A DNA stretch of 64,000 nucleotides, from NCBI RefSeq assembly GCF_007828725.1, contig NZ_VIUW01000001.1, forward strand, positions 62,001-126,000, in the 5' to 3' direction. The position numbers and the translations under genes are program-made. Below, piece by piece: positions 8,397 to 18,295 of the stretch. The notes under the pieces were generated by a model, which was not told the origin of the DNA, made no database searches, and saw only the letters and a list, made by a program, of their open reading frames with translations. The DNA is from Marihabitans asiaticum (lineage in GTDB: Bacteria > Actinomycetota > Actinomycetes > Actinomycetales > Dermatophilaceae). Numbering within the stretch: position 1 is the stretch's first letter; each line of letters begins with the position of its first letter.

Positions 8397-9907
8397 GCCG
8401 CCACCCCGCTCACGAGGACACGGCGTAGGTCGACCAGCTCACCGATGGTCAGGACGGTCAGGCCGGCGACCTGCTGCACCGACGGCTTGGTGCCACGGTC
8501 GACGACGATGACGAGGCGGGCGACCTCCGGCCCGAACTGGCCGAGCGCCCGCTGGGACTCCACGAAGGGCCGCCCCGATCCGGTGACGACGGCCGCCACG
8601 CTCGCGTCGGGGGCCAGGGCCGCCGCCTCGGCCACGCTGGCGAAGAGGTCGACCGGGCCGACCATGGCCCGCGACAGCGTGTCCAGCAGCAGGGGTGCGG
8701 TGGTCCGTGAGGCCTGCTGGTCGTTGCAGACCACGGTGCCGTCCTGGTCGTCCATGATCGAGCGGACGATCAGGCTGGCCGCGACCTCGATGGCGAGCTC
8801 GACCCCTTCGTCCCCGTCCCGGTACACCCAGCCGGTGGTGTCGACGACGACCGCGAGGTGCGCGCGTCGGGTGTCGAGGAACTGGCGCACCATGAGGACG
8901 CCGGTCTTGGCCGAGGACCGCCAGTGGACGTGGCGCAGGTCGTCGCCCGGCTCGTACTCACGCAGCGCGTGGAAGGCGAGATCGGAGCTGGAGATGTCCT
9001 GGGTGCTCTGCCCCTCGAGGTCCCGGAGCAACCCGTGCGCATGGCTGTCGAGCGGGATCGTGCGCGGGTGCACGAAGAGCTCGGTCTGGTCGGTCCAGTG
9101 CAGGACCCGGCGGACCAGGCCGAAGGGGTCTCCCTGGACCGTGCGGGCCGGGCCGACCGGGATGACCCCGCGCCGCTGGGTGGGGACGACGAAGATCTCC
9201 TCGTGCACCTCGCCGCTGCGCAGGCTCGGCATGGTGAACCGCGCGTCCGAGCGCCCGACGGGCAGCTCGACGACGATCGGGAGGAGGGGCACCTTGCCTT
9301 CGTTCTCGATGTCGATCCGTCCCGTCGCCGGGTCGCCGACGGTCACCCGCCGCGGGTCGACGACGGTCTCGATCCGCACCCGCGTCCGGCCCTGGGCCAG
9401 GACCACGCAGGCCAGCACGAGCGCGAGGCAACCGGCGGCGACCATCGTCAGCTCGACCCACTGGTACCGCGCGCCGAGCCACCACGCGAGGACGCCGAGG
9501 CCGGCGATGGTCCACCCGAGCGCCGAGACCCAGCGAAGGGCGGTGGCCACCGGGGACCACCAGGGCCGGGTCCGCTCGGTGACCGGCGCGAGGCGGTCGC
9601 CGATCACCCTTCGCGCACCGGTCAGGCTCTGCGACACCTCCGCGGGCAGGGTGATCCGCGGGATGGTGATGCTCGGCAGCGACGGTCCTCGGCGGCGTGG
9701 CTGCTGGGCCTGGGCCATCTGCTCGGCGCGCTGACGCTGCTTGTCCTCCCGAGGTGGGCGGGCAACGGATTCGCCCGAGTCCGCCGGCCCGCGGCGTCGC
9801 CGCAGCTTCTCCCTACTCGTCGTCGACTCCTCGACCTCCGGCTGCGACTGACCCAGCCGAGCACGCGGCCGGGTCATCGTCGGGTCGTCCGGGTCGGGGG
9901 TGCTCAC
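8393..9907 (-). CDS. DUF58 domain protein
   Basis: 504 aa starting at GTG 9907. A disordered Arg/Gln-rich N-terminus of about 100 residues is followed by two membrane helices (WTIAGLGVLAWWLG and LALVLACVVL). The DUF58 core then carries its hallmark REYEPGDDLRHVHWRSSAKT, a von Willebrand A-like domain. DUF58 proteins are encoded with MoxR AAA+ ATPases and transglutaminase-like membrane proteins in many bacteria and are thought to be assembled or remodelled by MoxR at the membrane. It lies 4 bp after the MoxR stop and overlaps the next gene by 4 nt, so the three form one translational unit. Confidence 0.87.
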   Translation of the reverse strand: MSTPDPDDPTMTRPRARLGQSQPEVEESTTSREKLRRRRGPADSGESVARPPREDKQRQRAEQMAQAQQPRRRGPSLPSITIPRITLPAEVSQSLTGARRVIGDRLAPVTERTRPWWSPVATALRWVSALGWTIAGLGVLAWWLGARYQWVELTMVAAGCLALVLACVVLAQGRTRVRIETVVDPRRVTVGDPATGRIDIENEGKVPLLPIVVELPVGRSDARFTMPSLRSGEVHEEIFVVPTQRRGVIPVGPARTVQGDPFGLVRRVLHWTDQTELFVHPRTIPLDSHAHGLLRDLEGQSTQDISSSDLAFHALREYEPGDDLRHVHWRSSAKTGVLMVRQFLDTRRAHLAVVVDTTGWVYRDGDEGVELAIEVAASLIVRSIMDDQDGTVVCNDQQASRTTAPLLLDTLSRAMVGPVDLFASVAEAAALAPDASVAAVVTGSGRPFVESQRALGQFGPEVARLVIVVDRGTKPSVQQVAGLTVLTIGELVDLRRVLVSGVAA

Positions 9908-9911
9908 GTCG

Positions 9912-10886
9912 TCACGGGGCCGCCACCCGGTCCGCGGGCGCGGGGACCTGGGTGAGCAGCTGATCGATGACCTGCTGGACGGTGATCTCGGCGAACTGCG
10001 CCTCGGCGGTGAGGAGCAACCGGTGGTTCATCACCGGCTCGGCGAGCAGCTTCACGTCGTCGGGGATGACGTGGTCCCGGCCCTGGCTGAGCGCCCAGGT
10101 CTTGGCCACCCGGACGAAGGCGAGGCAGCCACGCACCGACAGCCCGAGCCGGACGCTGGGGTGGCGGCGCGACTCCTCGGCGATGCGGGAGACGTACGCG
10201 AGGATCGCGGGGTCGACGTGGACCTCGTCGGCGAGCGCGGCCATGTCGCCCACCACCGCGGAGGTGACGACGGGGGAGAGACCGGCTGCGCGGTCCCTGT
10301 TCTTCGCGTCGGCGAGGACCGCCATCGTCGCCTCGTGGTCCGGGTACCCGAGCGTGGTCTTCATGAGGAAGCGGTCGAGCTGGGCCTCCGGCAGCCGGTA
10401 GGTCCCGGCCTGCTCGATGGGGTTCTGGGTCGCGATGACCATGAAGGGGTCGCCGACGTCGTGGGGGGTCCCGTCGACCGTGACCCGGCCCTCCTCCATG
10501 ACCTCGAGCAGGGCCGACTGGGTCTTCGGCGACGCACGGTTGATCTCGTCGGCGAGGACGATCGTGGCGAAGATCGGGCCCGGGTGGAAGGTGAACTCGT
10601 GCTTGTCCTGGTCGTAGACGGTCACCCCGGAGACGTCGCTCGGCAGCAGGTCGGGGGTGAACTGGATTCGGCTGTTGGTGCCCTGCACCGTCCCAGCGAT
10701 GGACCGGGCCAGCTGGGTCTTGCCCGTGCCGGGAAAGTCCTCGAGGAGGAGGTGGCCCTCGGAGAGCATGCAGGTCAGCGCGAGCCGCACGACGTGCTCC
10801 TTGCCGACGACGGCCTGAGCGACGTTGCCGACGAGCTGGTCAAAGGTCTGGGCGAACCAGGAGGCCTGGTCGTGGGTGACGGTCAT
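9912..10886 (-). CDS. moxR: MoxR family AAA+ ATPase
   Basis: 324 aa from ATG 10886 (GGAAGAGAG lies upstream; an in-frame GTG at 10904 would add six residues and has no better ribosome site). Walker A is FPGTGKTQLARS, Walker B is VLADEINRA, and IATQNPIEQAGTYRLPEAQLDRF is the typical MoxR stretch around sensor 1 and the arginine finger. MoxR proteins act as chaperone-like ATPases on von Willebrand/DUF58 partners. The 73 bp between this start and the upstream Ig/FN3 gene contain two short inverted repeats (ACACA-N3-TGTGT at 10903-10915; TTGTT-N8-AACAA at 10915-10932) that could be regulatory, though this is weak. Confidence 0.92.
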   Translation of the reverse strand: MTVTHDQASWFAQTFDQLVGNVAQAVVGKEHVVRLALTCMLSEGHLLLEDFPGTGKTQLARSIAGTVQGTNSRIQFTPDLLPSDVSGVTVYDQDKHEFTFHPGPIFATIVLADEINRASPKTQSALLEVMEEGRVTVDGTPHDVGDPFMVIATQNPIEQAGTYRLPEAQLDRFLMKTTLGYPDHEATMAVLADAKNRDRAAGLSPVVTSAVVGDMAALADEVHVDPAILAYVSRIAEESRRHPSVRLGLSVRGCLAFVRVAKTWALSQGRDHVIPDDVKLLAEPVMNHRLLLTAEAQFAEITVQQVIDQLLTQVPAPADRVAAP

Positions 10887-10959
10887 CGTGTCTCTCTTCC
10901 GCACACAGCGTGTGTTGTTAGGGCCGCAACAATGGTCGCCGAGCCTCGTCGACGTCTCA

Positions 10960-13900
10960 TCATCGCCACGGATGCCACCCCGAGGTGACCGTGCCTGATG
11001 GTCCGCCGAAAAGCTGGATCCTGATGGTTGAGTTGTTCGTGGTCAGCCCGCACATATTCGGCCCGCTCCATCTCCAGGAGGTCGGACCGGTCACCGTCAC
11101 GACGTTAGAACGCGAGTAGAAGGGCTCGCCGTTGTCGTTGTTGGCCCAGCACCGCAATCCGTACTGACCGGCCTTCATGTCGCGGAGAGTAAATCGAGGG
11201 CGATGACACCGGTAGTTGTTCTTGCACGCGTCGGTCGCTCCGAGGAACACCTCCCCCATGGAGACCGAGGGGATAGCGGGTTGTGCCGGAGCCTGAGCAG
11301 ATCTGCCGCTCTCCTCGTGCCACGGAGACCAACCCGCTGCCGAGTAGTTGCGCACGCGGATCCGCACCGTCCGGTCATACCCTCCGGCGTCGACGGTGAT
11401 GGTCCCTGAGGACGCACCTCGGTCCACCGTGCGACGAGCGCCCGCAGGCTCGAGGATCTCGACCTGCTGGCGGGTCAAGGGTCTGCCGTTGGCGTGGTTG
11501 ACCCACGAGAAGCTCACCTTGGTGCTGTTCTTGGAGTTGGCCCAACCTGCACCGCTGCCCGTCGTCGGCGCGCGGGTCGGCCCGTAGACCGTGTACTGAT
11601 TCGACCGGGCCGCGCTGCTCGCCTTGCCGGCGGCGTTGACCGCGGTGACGGTCACCGTCTCCGGACTCTCCGCGGCGGACGCCGACGAGAGGGCCGGTGA
11701 GCCGATGACGACCTGACCGGAGCACGGTCCGCAGGTGCGCGTGCCGCTCCGACCGGACGAGGTCTGCCACCGGATCTGGGAGTAGCCGGAGGAACGGGAC
11801 GACCCGAGGGTAACCACCCAGCGCGCCTTGTAGTCCGCGCTCGGTGTGCTCGCGGTCACCTTCGGCGTCTGCGGGATCCCGTTGGAGGAGAAGGACGCCG
11901 GGTTGGCCATCGGCGAGGTCTTGTCGGCGCCGTTGGTCGCGGTGACGACGAAGTCGTAGGTCTTGCCGTCGTAGGGGACGGTAGTGCTCGCGGTGCGCGC
12001 GTTCGGCGAGGTCGTCGTGACCTGCGCCCACGACCCGCCCTTGGCCCGGCGGTAGAGGGTGTACCGCGTGAGGTCTGGCCCGTTGGCGCTGACCGCGGGC
12101 CAGGAGATCTGCAGGGAGGCGGAGTTGTCCGCCGCCGTCGCGCCGCGCGCCGTGACCTTCGGCGCCGGAACCGCCGCGGGGGTGCCGGCGGACTGCATCC
12201 GCACCGAGGAGCTGAACGGCCCGGCGCCTGCCTTGTTGACCGCCTGGACCTGGACATTCTGCACCTGGTTGTTGTCCAGGCCGGAGATCCGTACCGGACC
12301 GGTGGACGGCGCACCCGTGGACTGGGTCCGTACCCGACCGGCGGCATCGACCGCCCGGACCGTGTAGCGCACCGGGTCCGATCCCTTGTTCTGCACCCCA
12401 GACCACGAGACCTCGACGAAGCCGTCGCCGCGCCCGGTCATCCGCACCCCGGTCACCGCTCCCGGCCGCGTGTCCGGGGTGACCGGGTTGGAGGCCTTGC
12501 TGCGCTCCCCTTCGCCGACGCTGGTCACCGCGCGCACCGTGAAGGTGTACTCCTGGCCGTTGGTCAGACCGGTGATGGTGCACGGGCTGGCCTGGCAGGT
12601 CGTGGATCCGCCGTCCCACTCGACGCGGTACTCCGAGACCCGGGCGCCGCCGGTGTACTCCGGCGGTGCGAAGCGGACGCTGGCCTGGCTGCCGGTGTCG
12701 CGGTCGGCGCTGGCCGACACCGCGGTCGGCGCCGAGGGCGTGCCAAGCATCGTGACCCTCGCCCGGCCCTCTGCCTGGCGGTCCGGTCCGTCGGAGACGA
12801 CGAGGCCGATCGTGCCGGTCCGCGAGGGGCGCTCCCCTGCGGTCACGGTGAGCTCGCACCCCGAGGACGTGGCCTTCAGGCCCTCCCCGGACTCCACCGC
12901 CGCGGCCTCGATCGTGCACGCCGGGTCCTCCAGGGGCGACTCGAGGTAGCCGCGCAGGTCGATGGTCTGGCTCTCGCCGGCCTCGAGCCCCTCGATGCTC
13001 ACCGGGCGTAGGCGCGGCATCGGCACCTGAGGCTCCGGCTCGTCCTCCTCCTGCTCGTTCTCGTCCTGCTCCTCATCGGACTCGTCCTCCTCGGGCTCCT
13101 GCGGGACGACCCGGACCCCGATCTGGCCCGCCTCGGCGTCCGGTGCCCCCTTCGCCCGGACGGTGAGCTGGCCCTGGCCACCGGGGGCGTCGGCGTCGGC
13201 GCGCAGCAGGACCCGACGCCCGCCGTCGTCCTGCTGCTCCATCTGCACGCCGGCTGGCTCGGACTCCCAGTCGGCCTCGAACTCCGCGTCGGCGAGGTTG
13301 GTCCCGATGGGCACCCAGGCGTGGCACAGCGAGGGGATGTCGAGGTCACGCGCACGGCCCGCGGCGTAGAGCGTGACGTCGAAGCCGACGGGGCAGCGGA
13401 GCAGCGGGATCTGCGGCCCGACCTGGACGGGGATCGTCACGTAGGCGGTGCCGAAGTCCTTCTTCTCCTCGGTGGACTGGGCGTCGGTCTGCTGGTCGGA
13501 CACCTCGAGCATCAGCGCAGCCGGGCCGACGTAGCCGTTGCGGCTGGTCAGCTCGATCGAGTCGGTACCGGTCACCTCGGCGGTGAGGTGGTCCTGGGGC
13601 GAGGTGCTCACCGTGGCGGCAGCGGTGATCTTCACCGGCCGGTCGCGGGGAGACTTCACGTAGTCCCCGATGCTCACCTGCTCGGTGGAGTCGGCGTCCA
13701 TCCCGATGACCTTGTCCGGCACGAGGAAGGGCTTGCCGTCGTCGCCGGTCGGGACGTAGATGAGTGCCATCGCCTCGGCGTCGTCGGCGTCGGTGATCAC
13801 GTAGGGCACGACGTGCGGGTGGTCGAGGACCTGCACCCGCACCTGGTTGCCCTCGACGCTCGCGTGCTCGGAGAGAACGCGGTCCACCGAGAGCTGGGCG

Positions 13901-16900
13901 GAGGTCGAGTCGATGTCGTAGTCGTTGTCCAGCACGTCGACCACGGCGCTGGTCTGGTCCTTCTTCGGGCGGGCGACGTCGTCCACGGCCGTCGGGGGGT
14001 TGACCCATCCCTCCTGCCCGCGGACGAGCACGCTGGCGCGGGACGGGTCGAAGATGCCGTTGTCGATCCCGTAGGTCATCTGGTGCACCGGGGCGCCCTC
14101 GTCCGGCGCCGTGGTGCGGACCTCGTAGGTCTCGGTGTCGACCGACCACCCCTCGAGGGCTTCGGCCGTGTTGAGCTCCTCGTACTCGACGTTGACCGGG
14201 TCACCACGGGCGATGAGGTCGTTCTTCAGCACCGACACGTTGACGGTGCGTCCCGGCTGGGCCACGACCTCGTCGAGCACCGCCACCGGCGGCTGGGGAT
14301 CGCCGGGCTGGACCACCCCGACCCGGACGAAACCCTGGCTGCGTGCCCCGAACCGATCAACCACCTCGTAGGTGATGACCTCGGTGCCGGCCGACCGGGG
14401 GTAGGCCTCGTAGACGATCGTCGAGGCGCCGACCGTGGTGATCCGGCCCTGGGTCAGATCGATGGTGTCCCCGCCCTCACCCACGATCCCGTTGATCGTC
14501 ACGGTGTCGCCGTCGGGGTCGACGCCAGAGGTGGGCACGGTGATCGTCAGCCGCTCCCCGGCGACGACGCTCGCCGAGAACGACCGGGCCGACGGGCCGC
14601 GGTTGGGGCTCACCTCGGTGGGGTCGGGGTTGACCTGCACCCGGACCCGCGCACTCTGCGCGAGCGAGGTGACCCCTTCGGGCTGGGCGGCGTACTCGAG
14701 CACCACGCTGCGCTGCTCGGTGACCCGGGACGGAGGGACGTAGCGCACGAGGTTGCCGGAGGTGAAGGCGTCGCCCTCGCCGTCGACCACCTTGACGCTT
14801 CCGGGCACCACGGTCAGCGGCACACCGGAGGCCATCGTGTCGTTGTCTAGGACGGGGATCGTGACGGTGTCACCGGCCCGAACCACGGCCTCGTCGTCCT
14901 CGACGACCGGTAGCTCGGTGTCCAGCGCCGGCTTCTGGACCACGCTGATCGTCGCGGTCGCGGTCTTGCTGCCGTCGCTGACCGTGTATCGCACCTTGCC
15001 GGTGCGAGGCTCTCCGCCGCTCTCCAGCGGCACGGGCGAGAGGGCCTCGAGGCGCACCCACCTGCCCTGGTAGATCGTCGGGCGGAGCCACGAGCTCGCC
15101 CCGACGATGTCGACAGACTTCGTCACGAGGACGTCGGCCCGGGGGCTGTAGTCGTTGGCGAGGACGTCGACCATCGTCGGTGCCTGGTCACGCACGGTCG
15201 CCGTGTCCGGGATCGCGACGGGGGGCACGTCCTTGTCGGGGGCCGCCTCAACGTCGAGCCGGATCCGACCGGAGCTCACTCCGCCCCCGACCCGTCCGGC
15301 GTAGGACAGCTCCTGCACCCCCGCGGTGTTCGGGGTGATCGTCACGACGCCGGTGTCCAGATCGGTGTCGACCGTGAGGTCGCCCTTGCCGGTGATCTCC
15401 GAGGCCAGCTGCAGGGTCGCGTCCGGGTCGGATGGGTCCGCGCCCGGGACATCGTTGGCCAGGGGCTCGATCTGCACCGGCTTGCCCACCACGGCGCGGA
15501 CCACGTCAGGCTGGGTCTTCGGCGCGACGAGCTCCCCGTCGACCGGGTCGAGGACGGTGAGCTTCGCCTCCCCCTTCGCCCGACCTCCACGCCCGTCGTC
15601 CACGGCGTACTCGACCGTGCGCTTGCCCGTCTCGTCCGACCCGACCACGGTCAGCTTGCCGCTGCCGTCGACCGTCGACCCTGGGTCGGTCGCCTCGAGC
15701 GTCACCGGGTCGGACTCGGGGTCGCGCCAGTCGCCCAGGGCCGAGACCTCGACCTGCTTACCGGGCAGGACCGGGTAGGTCGTCTCGCTGAGGGTCTTCT
15801 TCCCGGGACGGAGCGCCGGCGGGTTGTTCACGTCGTCTCCCACGACGCTCACCCGCACGACGGCCTTCTCGGAAGTGGCCTTGCCGTTGTTGACCTTGTA
15901 GCTGAGCTCGAAGGAGGAGCCGGCCGCGTCCTGGGCCACGGCGACGTCGACGCTCTGGCTGTCGCCGGAGACCGAGGCCGAGGCCTTGTCGCCCGAGGGC
16001 TGGGTGAGGTCCTTCGGCGCGATCGCGAGGATCGCCCCGCTGGAGTCGGAGTCGTTGTCGAGGACGTGCAGCTTGCTCGTCGTCCCGGCCCGGACGGTCA
16101 GGTTGTCCGGCTCGGCCTTGGGGGGCTGCTTGAGCAGCTCGTCGTTGACGAGGTTCTCGTCCTTGTTCTTCGTGTCGTCCTTGCGCTTGGGCTGGACAAG
16201 GCTGTCCCAGTTGTCGATGCGCTCCGGGGCCTGCGAGAGGTCCCACACGCCTCCGGTGTCGAGGTCGTTGAGGACCAGCTGGCGCCGGTTCTGACGGAAC
16301 TTCACCCCGGCACGCACCTCATCCCCCTTCGGCCGCTCCAGCTCGACCGTCGCGGACGGCGCGGCGTCCTCGCCGTCCTGCGCCTCCTGGCCCGCACAGT
16401 CCGCCCCGTAGTAGACCCGCTCGTTCGCCGCCCAGGCCGCGTGCAGGCACCCGCCGGAGACGACCGGACGGGTCACCTTCGCCGCCGCACCGGCCGTGCG
16501 GTCGGTCAGCTGCACCCCCGCGCCGACCGAGGCGTCGCCGATCGGCACCCGGACCGCCTGGGCCTGCCCGGCGATCCCCACCGCGTCGGCCCGGGAACCC
16601 GGCACCTGGAGGGCCGCGTAGGCCATGCCCCCCTCGTCGGTAACCCCACCCCCGGCTCCGGTGATCGCCTCGTCCCGGCCCTTGACGTGCACCGCGTCCT
16701 CGGTGGGGTCGTAGACCACCCAGGTGCTGCCGACCGCCGAGATGTCGACCGCCTTGGCCTGCAAGCCGTCGATGGTCTCGGTCGTTGGCTTGCCCAGCTC
16801 GCCGTCGGTGACCGGGATCGTCGCGACCTTGCCGGTCTCCCCGGACACGGCGTGCACCGCCCCGTCGACCCCCACCGCGAGCGCCGCGACACCGCCCACC

Positions 16901-17454
16901 GTCACCGCGGGCTTGCCCGAGGTGCTCAGACCCGCGAGGTCGCGGACCCCGGTCGCGGGGTCGAAGCGGGCCGCCCAGACCTTGCCGCTCTTGGGCTCGA
17001 CCATCGCCACCGTGCCACCGCGCATGTCCACGGTCGAGGGCTCGTAGACCCTCAGCTCGGTGCCGGAGGAGGCTGCCGGGGCCGCTGTCGAGCTCGTCGA
17101 GGCCTGAGCCGTCCGGGTGTCGATGGGGACCAGCTGGTTGCCGGCGGCGACGCCCAGCACGGCGTCCTCGTCCTGGAGGACGTCGATCGAGGTGTCCTCG
17201 GCGACATCGGCGGAGACCCCGGCGTCGAGCTGCTTGATCGCAGTGTTCAGGCGCCCGAACCGAGCCTGCTGCGCGGAGGTGACCCAGACCCCGCCGTCGT
17301 CGAGGTCGCTGCGGTGGACCGTCTCACCCTCGGAGCGCACCGCTGCATACGTCAGCCCACCCGCGACGAGCGCGACAGCGGTCGCCGAGGCGATGGTGCG
17401 GGTCCGACCGCTCCCCTGCCGCGCGCCCTGCTCGCGCGCCGCCCTCGTGCTCAT
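10960..17454 (-). CDS. 2164-aa Ig-like/fibronectin type III surface protein
   Basis: Starts MSTRAAREQ with one N-terminal transmembrane or signal-anchor helix (TIASATAVALVAGGLTYAAV, about 20-43). Next comes a beta-rich, possibly propeller-like region (about 50-400). Repeated cadherin/Ig-type modules follow (about 420-1330) with recurrent VLDNDSD/VLANDY/VLDNDY calcium-binding-like signatures. A very acidic linker lies near 1455-1475. Several FN3 domains (about 1570-2050) and a C-terminal beta domain complete it. It is predicted to be anchored in the membrane and reach through the cell wall. Its place between the FHA regulators and MoxR-DUF58-transglutaminase-EssC suggests it is a structural part or partner of the export machine (inference). 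A putative promoter lies at 17509-17527. Confidence 0.85.
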   Translation of the reverse strand: MSTRAAREQGARQGSGRTRTIASATAVALVAGGLTYAAVRSEGETVHRSDLDDGGVWVTSAQQARFGRLNTAIKQLDAGVSADVAEDTSIDVLQDEDAVLGVAAGNQLVPIDTRTAQASTSSTAAPAASSGTELRVYEPSTVDMRGGTVAMVEPKSGKVWAARFDPATGVRDLAGLSTSGKPAVTVGGVAALAVGVDGAVHAVSGETGKVATIPVTDGELGKPTTETIDGLQAKAVDISAVGSTWVVYDPTEDAVHVKGRDEAITGAGGGVTDEGGMAYAALQVPGSRADAVGIAGQAQAVRVPIGDASVGAGVQLTDRTAGAAAKVTRPVVSGGCLHAAWAANERVYYGADCAGQEAQDGEDAAPSATVELERPKGDEVRAGVKFRQNRRQLVLNDLDTGGVWDLSQAPERIDNWDSLVQPKRKDDTKNKDENLVNDELLKQPPKAEPDNLTVRAGTTSKLHVLDNDSDSSGAILAIAPKDLTQPSGDKASASVSGDSQSVDVAVAQDAAGSSFELSYKVNNGKATSEKAVVRVSVVGDDVNNPPALRPGKKTLSETTYPVLPGKQVEVSALGDWRDPESDPVTLEATDPGSTVDGSGKLTVVGSDETGKRTVEYAVDDGRGGRAKGEAKLTVLDPVDGELVAPKTQPDVVRAVVGKPVQIEPLANDVPGADPSDPDATLQLASEITGKGDLTVDTDLDTGVVTITPNTAGVQELSYAGRVGGGVSSGRIRLDVEAAPDKDVPPVAIPDTATVRDQAPTMVDVLANDYSPRADVLVTKSVDIVGASSWLRPTIYQGRWVRLEALSPVPLESGGEPRTGKVRYTVSDGSKTATATISVVQKPALDTELPVVEDDEAVVRAGDTVTIPVLDNDTMASGVPLTVVPGSVKVVDGEGDAFTSGNLVRYVPPSRVTEQRSVVLEYAAQPEGVTSLAQSARVRVQVNPDPTEVSPNRGPSARSFSASVVAGERLTITVPTSGVDPDGDTVTINGIVGEGGDTIDLTQGRITTVGASTIVYEAYPRSAGTEVITYEVVDRFGARSQGFVRVGVVQPGDPQPPVAVLDEVVAQPGRTVNVSVLKNDLIARGDPVNVEYEELNTAEALEGWSVDTETYEVRTTAPDEGAPVHQMTYGIDNGIFDPSRASVLVRGQEGWVNPPTAVDDVARPKKDQTSAVVDVLDNDYDIDSTSAQLSVDRVLSEHASVEGNQVRVQVLDHPHVVPYVITDADDAEAMALIYVPTGDDGKPFLVPDKVIGMDADSTEQVSIGDYVKSPRDRPVKITAAATVSTSPQDHLTAEVTGTDSIELTSRNGYVGPAALMLEVSDQQTDAQSTEEKKDFGTAYVTIPVQVGPQIPLLRCPVGFDVTLYAAGRARDLDIPSLCHAWVPIGTNLADAEFEADWESEPAGVQMEQQDDGGRRVLLRADADAPGGQGQLTVRAKGAPDAEAGQIGVRVVPQEPEEDESDEEQDENEQEEDEPEPQVPMPRLRPVSIEGLEAGESQTIDLRGYLESPLEDPACTIEAAAVESGEGLKATSSGCELTVTAGERPSRTGTIGLVVSDGPDRQAEGRARVTMLGTPSAPTAVSASADRDTGSQASVRFAPPEYTGGARVSEYRVEWDGGSTTCQASPCTITGLTNGQEYTFTVRAVTSVGEGERSKASNPVTPDTRPGAVTGVRMTGRGDGFVEVSWSGVQNKGSDPVRYTVRAVDAAGRVRTQSTGAPSTGPVRISGLDNNQVQNVQVQAVNKAGAGPFSSSVRMQSAGTPAAVPAPKVTARGATAADNSASLQISWPAVSANGPDLTRYTLYRRAKGGSWAQVTTTSPNARTASTTVPYDGKTYDFVVTATNGADKTSPMANPASFSSNGIPQTPKVTASTPSADYKARWVVTLGSSRSSGYSQIRWQTSSGRSGTRTCGPCSGQVVIGSPALSSASAAESPETVTVTAVNAAGKASSAARSNQYTVYGPTRAPTTGSGAGWANSKNSTKVSFSWVNHANGRPLTRQQVEILEPAGARRTVDRGASSGTITVDAGGYDRTVRIRVRNYSAAGWSPWHEESGRSAQAPAQPAIPSVSMGEVFLGATDACKNNYRCHRPRFTLRDMKAGQYGLRCWANNDNGEPFYSRSNVVTVTGPTSWRWSGPNMCGLTTNNSTIRIQLFGGPSGTVTSGWHPWR

Positions 17455-17508
17455 GAGGGACTCATCCTCCTGCTGTCACCATGCGCGATGACCAACCCGC
17501 GCGACGTC

Positions 17509-17527
17509 GGGCACAGTGTGCCCCACC
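17509..17527 (-). promoter_or_regulatory. Putative promoter motif shared with the lipoprotein gene
   Basis: CAGTGTGCCCCACC (17514-17527; minus strand GGTGGGGCACACTG) is repeated exactly at 25296-25309, upstream of the lipoprotein gene. Here it also forms part of a GGGCACA-G-TGTGCCC inverted repeat (17509-17523). CACACT on the minus strand is a possible -10 box ~60 nt before the start codon. No convincing -35 element is seen at either copy. Confidence 0.4.
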
Positions 17528-17551
17528 GACCACGTCCGGCGACAACCCTGC

Positions 17552-18265
17552 TCACCCGGCGCTCCCAGCTCGCGGCAGCAGCGCGAGGTCCGGCTCACCC
17601 ACCACCTGCGTGGCGAGGGCGTGCTCGGCCAGGCGGCTCTTGCGGTTCGACGCGAGCTTGCCCGGGCCGCCGTGCAGCCCGCGTACCCCGGCGTCGGCGA
17701 ACTTCTGGCAGACGTTGTCGAGCTTGCGGTTGAACTTCGTCAGGGCCCACCCGAGCCGCTCCGCCGCGTCCGCCGAGCTGGGCACCGTGCCGGCGCCGGC
17801 CGTCGGCCGGAGCAGGAAGTCCTCGCAGAGCGCGACGAGCAGCAGCTTCTGATCGGGGGTGAGTGAGACCCGGCCGACAGTCGTCTCGCCGTGGGAGTCG
17901 GTATGCGGGGTGCTGATCTCCCGGTCGGTGCTCTGGAAGGCGGGGCTGGAGACGACCACGTCGAGGTCGTAGGTGGTCGGGCCCGCGGTGAACCACACGG
18001 TGAGCCGCTCGAAGGCGAGCGGGATCCGGGCGCCGGGCGCGAGCCACGCCTGGAAGGCCCCCGTCGGATCGGCGACCGTGGCCGTGAGGGTGGAGCCGAC
18101 GTTGTGCAGCCACCACAGCCCGGCATCCTGCTCGACCTGGAGGAAGGAGCGGTGCAGGTAGGGGTTGTCGTCGACCTCGACGTCGCCCTCTCGCCCGATG
18201 ACGAGCGGTCGGCCCTCCTCGGCGCGGAAGATCTCTCCGCAGAAGTCGACCTCGACGCTGCTCAT
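17552..18265 (-). CDS. FHA-domain protein with winged-helix-like C-terminus
   Basis: 237 aa from ATG 18265 (AGGA just upstream; an in-frame GTG 12 nt further upstream is also possible). Residues ~1-110 look like an FHA domain: PLVIGREGDVEVDDNPYLHR, with the R-x-x and the N-x-x-x-H/R positions seen in phosphothreonine readers. Residues ~145-235 (LTPDQKLLLVALCEDFLL, then LGWALTKFNRKLDNV) resemble a winged helix-turn-helix. It could couple phosphorylation by the neighbouring kinase (18296-19957) to transcription of the locus, making it a candidate reader of the 18-bp palindromes; this is inference only. It lies 30 bp after the kinase stop codon. Confidence 0.6.
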   Translation of the reverse strand: MSSVEVDFCGEIFRAEEGRPLVIGREGDVEVDDNPYLHRSFLQVEQDAGLWWLHNVGSTLTATVADPTGAFQAWLAPGARIPLAFERLTVWFTAGPTTYDLDVVVSSPAFQSTDREISTPHTDSHGETTVGRVSLTPDQKLLLVALCEDFLLRPTAGAGTVPSSADAAERLGWALTKFNRKLDNVCQKFADAGVRGLHGGPGKLASNRKSRLAEHALATQVVGEPDLALLPRAGSAG

Positions 18266-18295
18266 GTGGTCCTGCACCGGCTCACCTCTCGATCG

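Noticed and set aside
3889-9734. Very long open frames on the + strand (about 812 and 1154 codons) opposite EssC, transglutaminase and DUF58 genes
   Set aside because: High GC content removes stop codons from antisense frames. The products are Arg/Gly/Asp/His-rich without domains, while the minus frames carry clear family motifs.
10903-10932. Operator between the Ig/FN3 gene and moxR
   Set aside because: The two inverted repeats are only 5 bp per arm and overlap; not beyond chance without a second copy.
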